Assembly: GCA_905182795.1 (NCBI GenBank)
Contig: CAJJCZ010000005.1
Span: forward strand, 1 to 38,509
Reading direction: 5' to 3'
Source: an uncultured bacterium
Lineage (GTDB): Bacteria; Fidelibacterota; Marinisomatia; Marinisomatales; Marinisomataceae
Length of the DNA stretch: 38,509 nucleotides
Part shown: piece by piece, positions 33,375 to 38,509 of the stretch
Layout of the letters: every line of letters starts with the position of its first letter
Position numbering within the stretch: the first letter of the stretch is position 1
The notes under the pieces: generated by a model
What the model was told of the DNA's origin: nothing
What the model saw: the letters and a program-made list of their open reading frames with translations, nothing else
Databases searched by the model: none
Program-made: the position numbers and the translations under genes

Positions 33375-34211
33375 ATGAAAAAACTACTACTAGTAGCCTT
33401 GTTTACAACTATGGTCTTCTCGCAATATACTGATGGGAATACTGTTGTAACATGGTCAAAATATAAATGGGAACCGATTGGTGAAAACGACGATATCTCA
33501 TGGATGGATAGAAATGCAGATGTTGCAGCGTATCAGCTAGCAAGACATAAAGTGTCAAGACAGCTAATGAGCTCAATGATGTTAACTCACTTTTGGACTG
33601 GAGAATCAGAAGATGTTGCAATTTTAGGTGAATTTAGAAATATGCAAGATGCGACTGGCTATGCTGGATTTAATAATATTGATGATATGGCATGGAGAAA
33701 TGCAGATGAAAGATCAACTGCTGTGTCAAATTATAATAGGCATTTTCAATCATACCATGAAGATGTACATATCTTAGAACACTGGAAAGCCCTAGAAAAA
33801 AAGCATACTGCGGCATTAACTGGTGAAGAAACTATCAACAATGGAAATGTAGTTTCAGTAAGCATTCGATACTGGAAACGCATGAGCGAAGTTGAAGGTG
33901 GTTCTGGAGAAGATCGTTTAGCAATGATGAAAAAATATGCTAATGAAGTTGTTAAGAAAAATGATAAAATTGTTAGCCAAAAAGTCTTAACACACTTATG
34001 GTCAGGATCAATTGAAGGTGGTGCATTACCTGTTTTCTATATTACTGAATATGCTTCTTTAGAAGACATGGCAGCAGCTGGAAATGCAGCATTAGAAGAT
34101 GCAGCGTTTGGTGTAGAAAATAGAGAAGACTATTGGAAGTACTTCCATAACATATGGGACAATCATACCGATTTAGGTATTTTCAAAACCTTCGCACCAG
34201 CGAATAAATAA
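33375..34211 (+). CDS. Exported protein with internal duplication
   Basis: A 278-residue protein with a signal peptide (MKKLLLVALFTTMVFSQ). Two halves repeat the same pattern: LTHFWTGESEDVAILGEF (71-87) and LTHLWSGSIEGGALPVFYITEY (205-226), each followed by DM/DA and a His-containing helix. The pattern resembles duplicated ferredoxin-like alpha/beta domains, but no family is recognised. The gene has its own promoter, a structured leader, and a terminator after it, so it is a single-gene unit. Codon content is normal for the window. Confidence 0.8.
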   Translation: MKKLLLVALFTTMVFSQYTDGNTVVTWSKYKWEPIGENDDISWMDRNADVAAYQLARHKVSRQLMSSMMLTHFWTGESEDVAILGEFRNMQDATGYAGFNNIDDMAWRNADERSTAVSNYNRHFQSYHEDVHILEHWKALEKKHTAALTGEETINNGNVVSVSIRYWKRMSEVEGGSGEDRLAMMKKYANEVVKKNDKIVSQKVLTHLWSGSIEGGALPVFYITEYASLEDMAAAGNAALEDAAFGVENREDYWKYFHNIWDNHTDLGIFKTFAPANK

Positions 34212-34222
34212 TCTTTCTATAA

Positions 34223-34260
34223 AAAGGGCTAGTATATTGCTAGCCCTTTCTTTTAATTTT
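34223..34260 (+). terminator. Intrinsic terminator after the 33375 gene
   Basis: A 10-bp perfect stem AAAGGGCTAG/CTAGCCCTTT with a 7-nt loop is followed by CTTTTAATTTT, a proper U-rich tail on the plus strand. It lies between the exported protein gene and ubiE. Confidence 0.85.
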
Positions 34261-34264
34261 TAAG

Positions 34265-34987
34265 GTGAATCATAAGCCTTATAAAAATCTAACTAATTCA
34301 AAAAAAGAACAGATTGTTACTATGTTTGATCATATTGCTAAAACATACGATCGATTAAATGGACTTATTACGTTTGGAATGGATAAGGTTTGGCGTAGAA
34401 GCGTAGCAACCATGATTCTTGCTAAAAATCCTACAAGCATATTAGATGTAGCTACAGGCACTGGAGCTCTAGCAATTGATTTAGCGACACGATCTTCGGT
34501 AGAGATAGTTGGAATAGATATTTCACAAGAAATGCTTACTATCGGTAAGGAAAAAATACGTTCCTTGGGATTGGATAAAACAATTAGAATGGAATTAGAT
34601 GACGCTGAATCATTATCATTTAAGAGCGATCGCTTTGATGCAGTAACAATAGGATTCGGAGTGCGTAATTTTGAAGATTTAAATCAAGGATTACGCGAAG
34701 TAAATAGGGTCTTAAAATCTGGAGGACAATTGGTTATACTTGAAACATCTGTCCCAACATATTTTCCATTTAAACAAGGATACTACTTATATACAAAATG
34801 GATTATTCCCTTATTTGGTAAGTTGTTTGCGAGAAATAAAGTTGCCTATGAATATCTATCTACATCTGCTAATATTTTTCCTCACGGAGAAAGATTTAAT
34901 GAAATTCTAAGAAAAAATGGATTTAAGAATACTGTTAGTTATCCAAGAATGTTTGGTATTGTAACTATTTACTCAGCATTTAAATAA
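34265..34987 (+). CDS. ubiE/menG: Demethylmenaquinone/ubiquinone methyltransferase
   Basis: A 240-residue class I SAM methyltransferase. MFDHIAKTYDRLNGLITFG (about 20-38) and WRRS, the SAM motif LDVATGTGALA, and GFGVRNFEDL match the UbiE/MenG family, which methylates the quinone ring at C2. It starts with GTG at 34265; an internal ATG at 34321 is possible but would remove conserved residues. It is probably the quinone supplier for the aerobic respiratory chain. No partner men/ubi genes are nearby. Confidence 0.9.
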   Translation: MNHKPYKNLTNSKKEQIVTMFDHIAKTYDRLNGLITFGMDKVWRRSVATMILAKNPTSILDVATGTGALAIDLATRSSVEIVGIDISQEMLTIGKEKIRSLGLDKTIRMELDDAESLSFKSDRFDAVTIGFGVRNFEDLNQGLREVNRVLKSGGQLVILETSVPTYFPFKQGYYLYTKWIIPLFGKLFARNKVAYEYLSTSANIFPHGERFNEILRKNGFKNTVSYPRMFGIVTIYSAFK

Positions 34988-35596
34988 TTAAAAATGTACC
35001 ATCAATGTAAAGAAGGTATCCTTACCATTACCGCCAAATTCAACTAGATAATTTCTCTTCAATACGCGAACAACTGGTAATATCTTTTCATAATTTTTAT
35101 TATCTATCTGATGGTTAGAGTATTCACCTATCAACCAGATTGAAGTACCCTTATATCCTTTTATTTTTGGTGTAAATGCAAGGCGAAAATTATGCATAAT
35201 TGATTCATCATATGAGGAGTATTGCAACATGTGCATTACCATAAATCGTCTATTTTCCCAATCAGCATGTAGCCCCAACTTATACATAGATTCTTCAGAA
35301 TCTAGATTGAAACCAATACTAGATAATCCGTAGATATTCGCTTGGTAAGAACGACTATTCCATCGTTTTATTAATAAATTATTATTGGATGCAATAAAAG
35401 ATTGCTCATCATACTTATGATTAAATATTTGAATACCAGAATACCAATTTCTGGCTAATGTTTTACCAAACCTTATATCAGTAATATCAGGAGAATCAAT
35501 TAACCAAATCACCTTCCCGCCTTTAAATATAACAGGATGTGCGCTCAGCATAGATATAAATAAGAAAGAGCAAAGAATAAGTTTTTTTGTATTCAA
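34988..35596 (-). CDS. Putative outer-membrane beta-barrel protein
   Basis: A 202-residue exported protein with a signal peptide ending in LSAHP. The mature part alternates aromatic and polar residues in many short strands (for example IYGLSSIGFNLD, FMVMHMLQY, IWLIGEYS) and ends with aromatic Phe (MVHF), the typical end of an outer-membrane barrel. No family is recognised. It follows the HMA-domain gene by 6 nt in the same operon, which suggests a metal-related role. Confidence 0.6.
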   Translation of the reverse strand: MNTKKLILCSFLFISMLSAHPVIFKGGKVIWLIDSPDITDIRFGKTLARNWYSGIQIFNHKYDEQSFIASNNNLLIKRWNSRSYQANIYGLSSIGFNLDSEESMYKLGLHADWENRRFMVMHMLQYSSYDESIMHNFRLAFTPKIKGYKGTSIWLIGEYSNHQIDNKNYEKILPVVRVLKRNYLVEFGGNGKDTFFTLMVHF

Positions 35597-35602
35597 AAAA
35601 AT

Positions 35603-35974
35603 CTAACCGACTAACTTAGGAGCAGCCTTTTTCTTGATAGATTTTCCATCAAAATTGGTATAGATAGAAACCGTGTCATATCCAGCATCTTTAACAATTT
35701 GTATAGCCTCGAGTGCATCAATTGTTTTTGATAAATCTATAGGGATATAAATCATTTGTGTATCAAGATCTACTTCAATGCCATCTGCTTTAAATTTTTT
35801 ATTATTTAAAAATGAAAGCTCAGATAATCCTTCTTGAATACCAAATGCACACATAGCACATACCATACCATTTACTTCTAATACCATTTCATCTTTCTCG
35901 ACATTGAAATCTAAGTCTTGACTATAGATAGCTGATGAGAATAGTATTACTAGTATTAATAAATATTTTTTCAT
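35603..35974 (-). CDS. Exported HMA-domain protein
   Basis: A 123-residue protein with a signal peptide (ending in IYSQ) and the heavy-metal-associated motif GMVCAMCAFGI, with Cys39 and Cys42, matching the CxxC of copper/mercury-binding HMA domains. The rest follows the ferredoxin-like fold (VKDAGYDTVS near the end). It likely binds Cu or another soft metal in the periplasm. The basic tail (KKKAAPKLVG) is unusual for an exported protein. Confidence 0.8.
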   Translation of the reverse strand: MKKYLLILVILFSSAIYSQDLDFNVEKDEMVLEVNGMVCAMCAFGIQEGLSELSFLNNKKFKADGIEVDLDTQMIYIPIDLSKTIDALEAIQIVKDAGYDTVSIYTNFDGKSIKKKAAPKLVG

Positions 35975-35981
35975 GACGATA

Positions 35982-36011
35982 AATATACTACTAAAAAAAA
36001 TATAAAGTCAG
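35982..36011 (-). promoter_or_regulatory. Weak promoter candidate for the HMA gene
   Basis: On the minus strand CTGACT (36006-36011, 4/6) and TATATT (35982-35987, 5/6) are 18 nt apart, upstream of the ATG at 35974. The match is modest. Confidence 0.3.
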
Positions 36012-36023
36012 TACATTAAAATC

Positions 36024-37253
36024 ATGAAATACTTTATCCAAACAACACTTCTACTATGCCTATGCATACTATTTTCTTGTTCTGAGACACAAGAAGGAGG
36101 TTCAGATCAAGTTTATGGTGAACCGGGAACTCCATTAATCTTAATTTCAATTGATGGTTTTCGATGGGACTACTTTGATAAAGTAGCTACTCCTAATCTT
36201 GATAAAATTATTAATGAAGGAGTTAAAGCTGAAGGATTAAAAACTTCATATCCTTCAAAAACATTTCCAAATCATATCAGTATTGTTACCGGTTCTTATC
36301 CATCAAATCATGGAATAATTTCTAACTACTTTTATGATGCAGACTTTGATGAATATTTTTATATAGGCGCTGGAAGCAAAGCAGCTCAAGATGGAAAATG
36401 GATTAATAGAGAGCCAATTTGGGTGACAGTCGAAAAGCAATTAAAGCATGCAATGATTATGTTTTGGCCAATGTCAGATGCTGAAATTTTAGGGATAAGA
36501 CCTTCTGAGTATTATGTTTATAGTGGTTCACCATCGAATCCTTCACGAATGAATCAATTGCTTGAATGGCTTGATCTGACTGGTACAGATAGACCAACTT
36601 TTCTTGCATCTTATTTTAGTACTGTTGATAGTGCAGGTCATTCCTATGGTCCTGACGCACAAGAAACAATTGATACAATAACTGAGGTTGATAATGCAAT
36701 AGGGAATTTATTAGCTGGTTTAGAATCAAGAGGTATTCTTGACGAAGTAAATATTATGATTGTATCAGATCATGGCATGACAGAAACGCCTGATTCAAAA
36801 TATATTAATATTGCAGACTATCTTAACTTAGATGATGTTGTCACGGTTGGAAGAGGGCCATTTATGGAAATTCGTCCAAATGAAAATGACATAGAGTCTG
36901 TTTACCAAGCTTTACAAAACATTGAACATACTCAGGTATTTAAAAAAGAGGATATTCCCGCACAATTTCATTATAAAAATAATGATCGTATAGAACCAAT
37001 TCTCTTATTGGCTGATGAGCATTGGAGTATTGTTACTCCAGGATATTCTTCTTCATTAGGATCTCATGGCTATGATCCTGATTACAAGTCAATGAATGGT
37101 ATTTTTATTGGTCGAGGTCCTGGATTTAAATCTGGATTTGTTGGCGAAGAAGTTCACAATATTCACTTATATGAAATGATGTGCAAGCTAATGGACATTA
37201 CTCCTTCTATAAACGATGGAGACATTACAGCAACCACCACTTTTTTGAAATAG
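36024..37253 (+). CDS. Nucleotide pyrophosphatase/phosphodiesterase-family lipoprotein
   Basis: A 409-residue alkaline-phosphatase-superfamily enzyme of the ectonucleotide pyrophosphatase/phosphodiesterase (NPP) type. The lipobox is LFSC (Cys19). Metal and nucleophile motifs are SIDGFRWDY (Asp44), YPSKTFPNH (Thr80), VDSAGHSYG, VSDHGM and GSHGYD, all two-metal ligands. It would hydrolyse phosphodiester or nucleotide bonds outside the inner membrane, for phosphate salvage. It is divergent from the HMA gene and is followed by a 31-residue membrane peptide. Confidence 0.9.
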   Translation: MKYFIQTTLLLCLCILFSCSETQEGGSDQVYGEPGTPLILISIDGFRWDYFDKVATPNLDKIINEGVKAEGLKTSYPSKTFPNHISIVTGSYPSNHGIISNYFYDADFDEYFYIGAGSKAAQDGKWINREPIWVTVEKQLKHAMIMFWPMSDAEILGIRPSEYYVYSGSPSNPSRMNQLLEWLDLTGTDRPTFLASYFSTVDSAGHSYGPDAQETIDTITEVDNAIGNLLAGLESRGILDEVNIMIVSDHGMTETPDSKYINIADYLNLDDVVTVGRGPFMEIRPNENDIESVYQALQNIEHTQVFKKEDIPAQFHYKNNDRIEPILLLADEHWSIVTPGYSSSLGSHGYDPDYKSMNGIFIGRGPGFKSGFVGEEVHNIHLYEMMCKLMDITPSINDGDITATTTFLK

Positions 37254-37263
37254 CTATTTTCTA

Positions 37264-37359
37264 ATGAAAAAAGAAGAACCGTCTATAAGAATAATCATAT
37301 TTCTTGTAGCTGCTTGGCTAATAATATTTACAACCCTCCTGATTTCGTTATCATTCTAG
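37264..37359 (+). CDS. 31-residue membrane peptide
   Basis: A micro-ORF 10 nt after the NPP gene: a short basic N-terminus (MKKEEPSIR) and one hydrophobic helix (10-30). There is no good ribosome-binding site, so it would depend on reinitiation. Not recognised. Confidence 0.4.
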   Translation: MKKEEPSIRIIIFLVAAWLIIFTTLLISLSF

Positions 37360-37396
37360 AAACTAATTCTCTTAATTTTTACTATTAATTTTCTCC

Positions 37397-37418
37397 AATA
37401 AAATTTCTAAATTTTATT
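37397..37418. repeat. 10-bp perfect inverted repeat (AT-rich)
   Basis: AATAAAATTT-CT-AAATTTTATT is a perfect palindrome with a 2-nt centre in the noncoding gap after the 31-residue peptide. It may form a weak terminator hairpin or an operator. It is followed by a second inverted repeat (37437-37463) and a strong terminator. Confidence 0.5.
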
Positions 37419-37436
37419 ATCTTAAAATGATACATA

Positions 37437-37463
37437 ATTGTTCAATTTTCCCCCGTGAACAAT
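37437..37463. repeat. 8-bp inverted repeat with C-rich loop
   Basis: ATTGTTCA and TGAACAAT flank an 11-nt loop containing five C residues. It directly abuts the terminator stem at 37464. It could be a protein-binding palindrome or part of a longer structured transcript end. Confidence 0.5.
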
Positions 37464-37491
37464 AAAAAGGGCTACGAAAGTAGTCCTTTTT
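37464..37491 (+). terminator. Strong bidirectional intrinsic terminator with GAAA tetraloop
   Basis: A 12-bp stem AAAAAGGGCTAC/GTAGTCCTTTTT (one G-T pair) is closed by a GNRA loop GAAA. The right arm ends in a U-run, and the left arm provides one for the opposite strand. It separates the NPP/31-residue peptide unit from the YdhR-like gene. Confidence 0.85.
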
Positions 37492-37528
37492 GTATCGACA
37501 TTTTATGAAATAAAATAAAGGAGAGAAT

Positions 37529-37843
37529 ATGAATATTTTAATTATCAATTTTAGTATTGATGGTATTTCACATGAAGACTATTTAAAAATTACAGAGGAA
37601 CTAGCTCCTGTTTTTGCGGCAGTTCCAGGCTTAAAATCAAAAACCTGGTTATCTGATCAAGAAAATAATGTTTACGGTGGTGTTTATGCTTTTGAAAACC
37701 AGAAAGCACTAGATGACTACTGTGCTGGTGAACTTTTTGCTGGTGTTGGAAGTAATCCAAACTTTACAAATATAAGCGTAAAATCATTTGGAACACTTGA
37801 AGGCCCAACTCAAACATGTAGAGGTTGTTGTGATTGCTGCTAA
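37529..37843 (+). CDS. YdhR-like (ABM-fold) protein with Cys-rich tail
   Basis: A 104-residue protein. The first about 90 residues match the YdhR/antibiotic-biosynthesis-monooxygenase dimeric alpha/beta barrel (MNILIINFSIDGIS, FAAVPGLKSKTWL, NVYGGVYAFENQKALDDY). The last eight residues are CRGCCDCC, five Cys that have no place in that fold and may bind metal. A GGAGAG ribosome-binding site precedes the ATG. The gene lies just after the strong terminator and may have its own promoter. Confidence 0.85.
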   Translation: MNILIINFSIDGISHEDYLKITEELAPVFAAVPGLKSKTWLSDQENNVYGGVYAFENQKALDDYCAGELFAGVGSNPNFTNISVKSFGTLEGPTQTCRGCCDCC

Positions 37844-37886
37844 AAATTAATGTAGATTACTACTAATAAAGGAAAGGAGTGGTAAA

Positions 37887-37991
37887 ATGGAATCATTTGG
37901 AATAATTGGCTTTGTTTTTGGGCTTGGTGCTCTTAGTAAAGTTATTATGCTGGAAAACCAACTCAAAAAAGCTGGTGTCTTGAAAAAATAA
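37887..37991 (+). CDS. 34-residue small protein
   Basis: A micro-ORF MESFGIIGFVFGLGALSK with a hydrophobic first half and a charged second half (LENQLKKAGVLKK). It has an excellent ribosome-binding site (AAAGGAG) 6 nt before the ATG and a hairpin terminator after it. The gly-rich helix/charged tail design resembles other small bacterial peptides; function unknown. Confidence 0.65.
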   Translation: MESFGIIGFVFGLGALSKVIMLENQLKKAGVLKK

Positions 37992-38023
37992 GAAAAATAA
38001 AACTACTTGATGAAAAAAAGTAG

Positions 38024-38055
38024 TAAGAAAGGCGGATATTTATTCGCCTTTCTTA
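38024..38055. terminator. Bidirectional hairpin terminator
   Basis: An 11-bp stem TAAGAAAGGCG/CGCCTTTCTTA, extendable by three pairs across the loop, separates the 34-residue ORF from the convergent membrane gene. On the minus strand it is followed by a T-run (CTACTTTTTTTC). A further 7-bp repeat ACTACTT/AAGTAGT (38002-38024) overlaps its base. Confidence 0.75.
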
Positions 38056-38057
38056 TT

Positions 38058-38509
38058 TCAATCTGTCAACTTGATACACTTTAATACTGTTAGATAGTAT
38101 ATGATTGGAGCTATCAACCAAATTAGCTGTGGTATGATTGTCATGTTATTCCCATTGATAGATACAAAGACAGGATTATACCAATTCTCTAAAAAGAACC
38201 ACAACTTTCCATTACAGTTTAAGTCAATTAGAAACTCTGAAATACTTCCCCATGCAATCATAATTAAAAGCGCTTTAGTATTAAAAGTATAGAGATAATC
38301 ATCATGTTTTAAAATTTTATTACATAGAAAAATACCTACTAAAAAAATGAGACTATCTAAAAAGGCGTAGTTTATATTACGTACTAATGGAAGATCTATA
38401 GGCCAATCGACTAAAATTAAATGAAATGAATCTCCTGCTAATGCAAAAGGTATTTCCCAAGTAAATCCGACGCATATCCCTATAATAAATAGTGTAATAA
38501 TTTTTTTTG
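38058..38509 (-). CDS. Multi-pass membrane protein, 5' end beyond the window
   Basis: An open frame runs on the minus strand from the right edge to the stop at 38058, about 150 residues visible. It has several hydrophobic segments (for example TLFIIGICVGF, LDSLIFLVGIFLC, IPQLIWLIAPIIYYL). An internal ATG at 38261 is not the start, because the frame continues upstream with the same membrane character. No family is recognised. Confidence 0.65.
   Translation of the reverse strand, partial: KKIITLFIIGICVGFTWEIPFALAGDSFHLILVDWPIDLPLVRNINYAFLDSLIFLVGIFLCNKILKHDDYLYTFNTKALLIMIAWGSISEFLIDLNCNGKLWFFLENWYNPVFVSINGNNMTIIPQLIWLIAPIIYYLTVLKCIKLTD

Noticed and set aside
1-38509. CRISPR arrays, insertion sequences, phage genes or integrase/attachment sites
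   Set aside because: No regularly spaced repeats, transposase or integrase genes were seen; the tRNA-Lys has no repeated 3' end nearby.

Overview
The window looks like chromosomal DNA from a low-GC, Gram-negative, aerobic, free-living bacterium, probably marine. Evidence for this is AT-rich intergenic DNA, Sec signal peptides that end in Ser-Gln or Ala-Gln, many lipoboxes, a Tat-exported Rieske lipoprotein, acetate and acyl-CoA metabolism, a complete preQ1 branch for queuosine, and a tRNA gene without an encoded CCA end. The style fits the FCB group (Neomarinimicrobiota/SAR406 or Bacteroidota), but no phylogenetic marker is present to prove it. There are no phage, transposon or CRISPR features. 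Gene density is very high: no gene-free stretch exceeds 300 bases, the longest being about 200 bases before the exported protein at 33375.

Layout. 32-9091 is a long minus-strand block: an SDR dehydrogenase directly behind tRNA-Lys, a cold-shock protein with its own promoter, a DUF6580 membrane protein, a sulfotransferase, a Lys/Ala-rich basic protein coupled to a 36-residue membrane peptide, a GNAT/YwqK-like/YHYH gene chain, a Yip1-like membrane protein, the queF-queD-queE-queC operon, and a YbdK-type glutamate-cysteine ligase homologue. 9151-13599 is a plus-strand cell-surface glycan cluster: GT2, TagB-like CDP-glycerol phosphotransferase, TagD-like cytidylyltransferase and a GT28-like transferase, ending in rlmN. 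13596-16542 holds a glutaredoxin, then a chain of small and large membrane proteins including an LPG-synthase-type flippase-like protein and a DUF1295 protein.

16525-18335 is a compact redox module: YceI-like protein, a four-helix b561-like protein with the histidine spacing of a di-heme core, and a divergent Tat-type Rieske lipoprotein. 18336-23518 is a lipid/membrane group: PlsC, SDR, a small membrane protein and a giant duplicated CPBP protease. 23679-26592 is an acyl-CoA dehydrogenase, SDR and DUF1295 operon closed by a terminator. 26651-28201 is an ECF sigma-factor locus with two divergent, near-identical candidate ECF promoters. After that come a DFR-like reductase, acetyl-CoA synthetase with a Trp-rich micropeptide upstream, a HlyIII/PAQR protein, two DNA-adjacent genes of unknown function, an exported duplicated protein behind a structured leader, ubiE/menG, an HMA-domain exported protein with a putative outer-membrane partner, a nucleotide pyrophosphatase/phosphodiesterase lipoprotein, a YdhR-like protein with a Cys-rich tail, and a membrane protein cut by the right edge.

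The most interesting points are the divergent ECF promoter pair, the YceI/b561-like/Rieske module, the hairpin-plus-leader-ORF upstream of 33375, and at least seven previously unlisted micro-ORFs of 24 to 46 residues that encode single- or double-pass membrane peptides. All statements come from reading the sequence. No database searches were possible.
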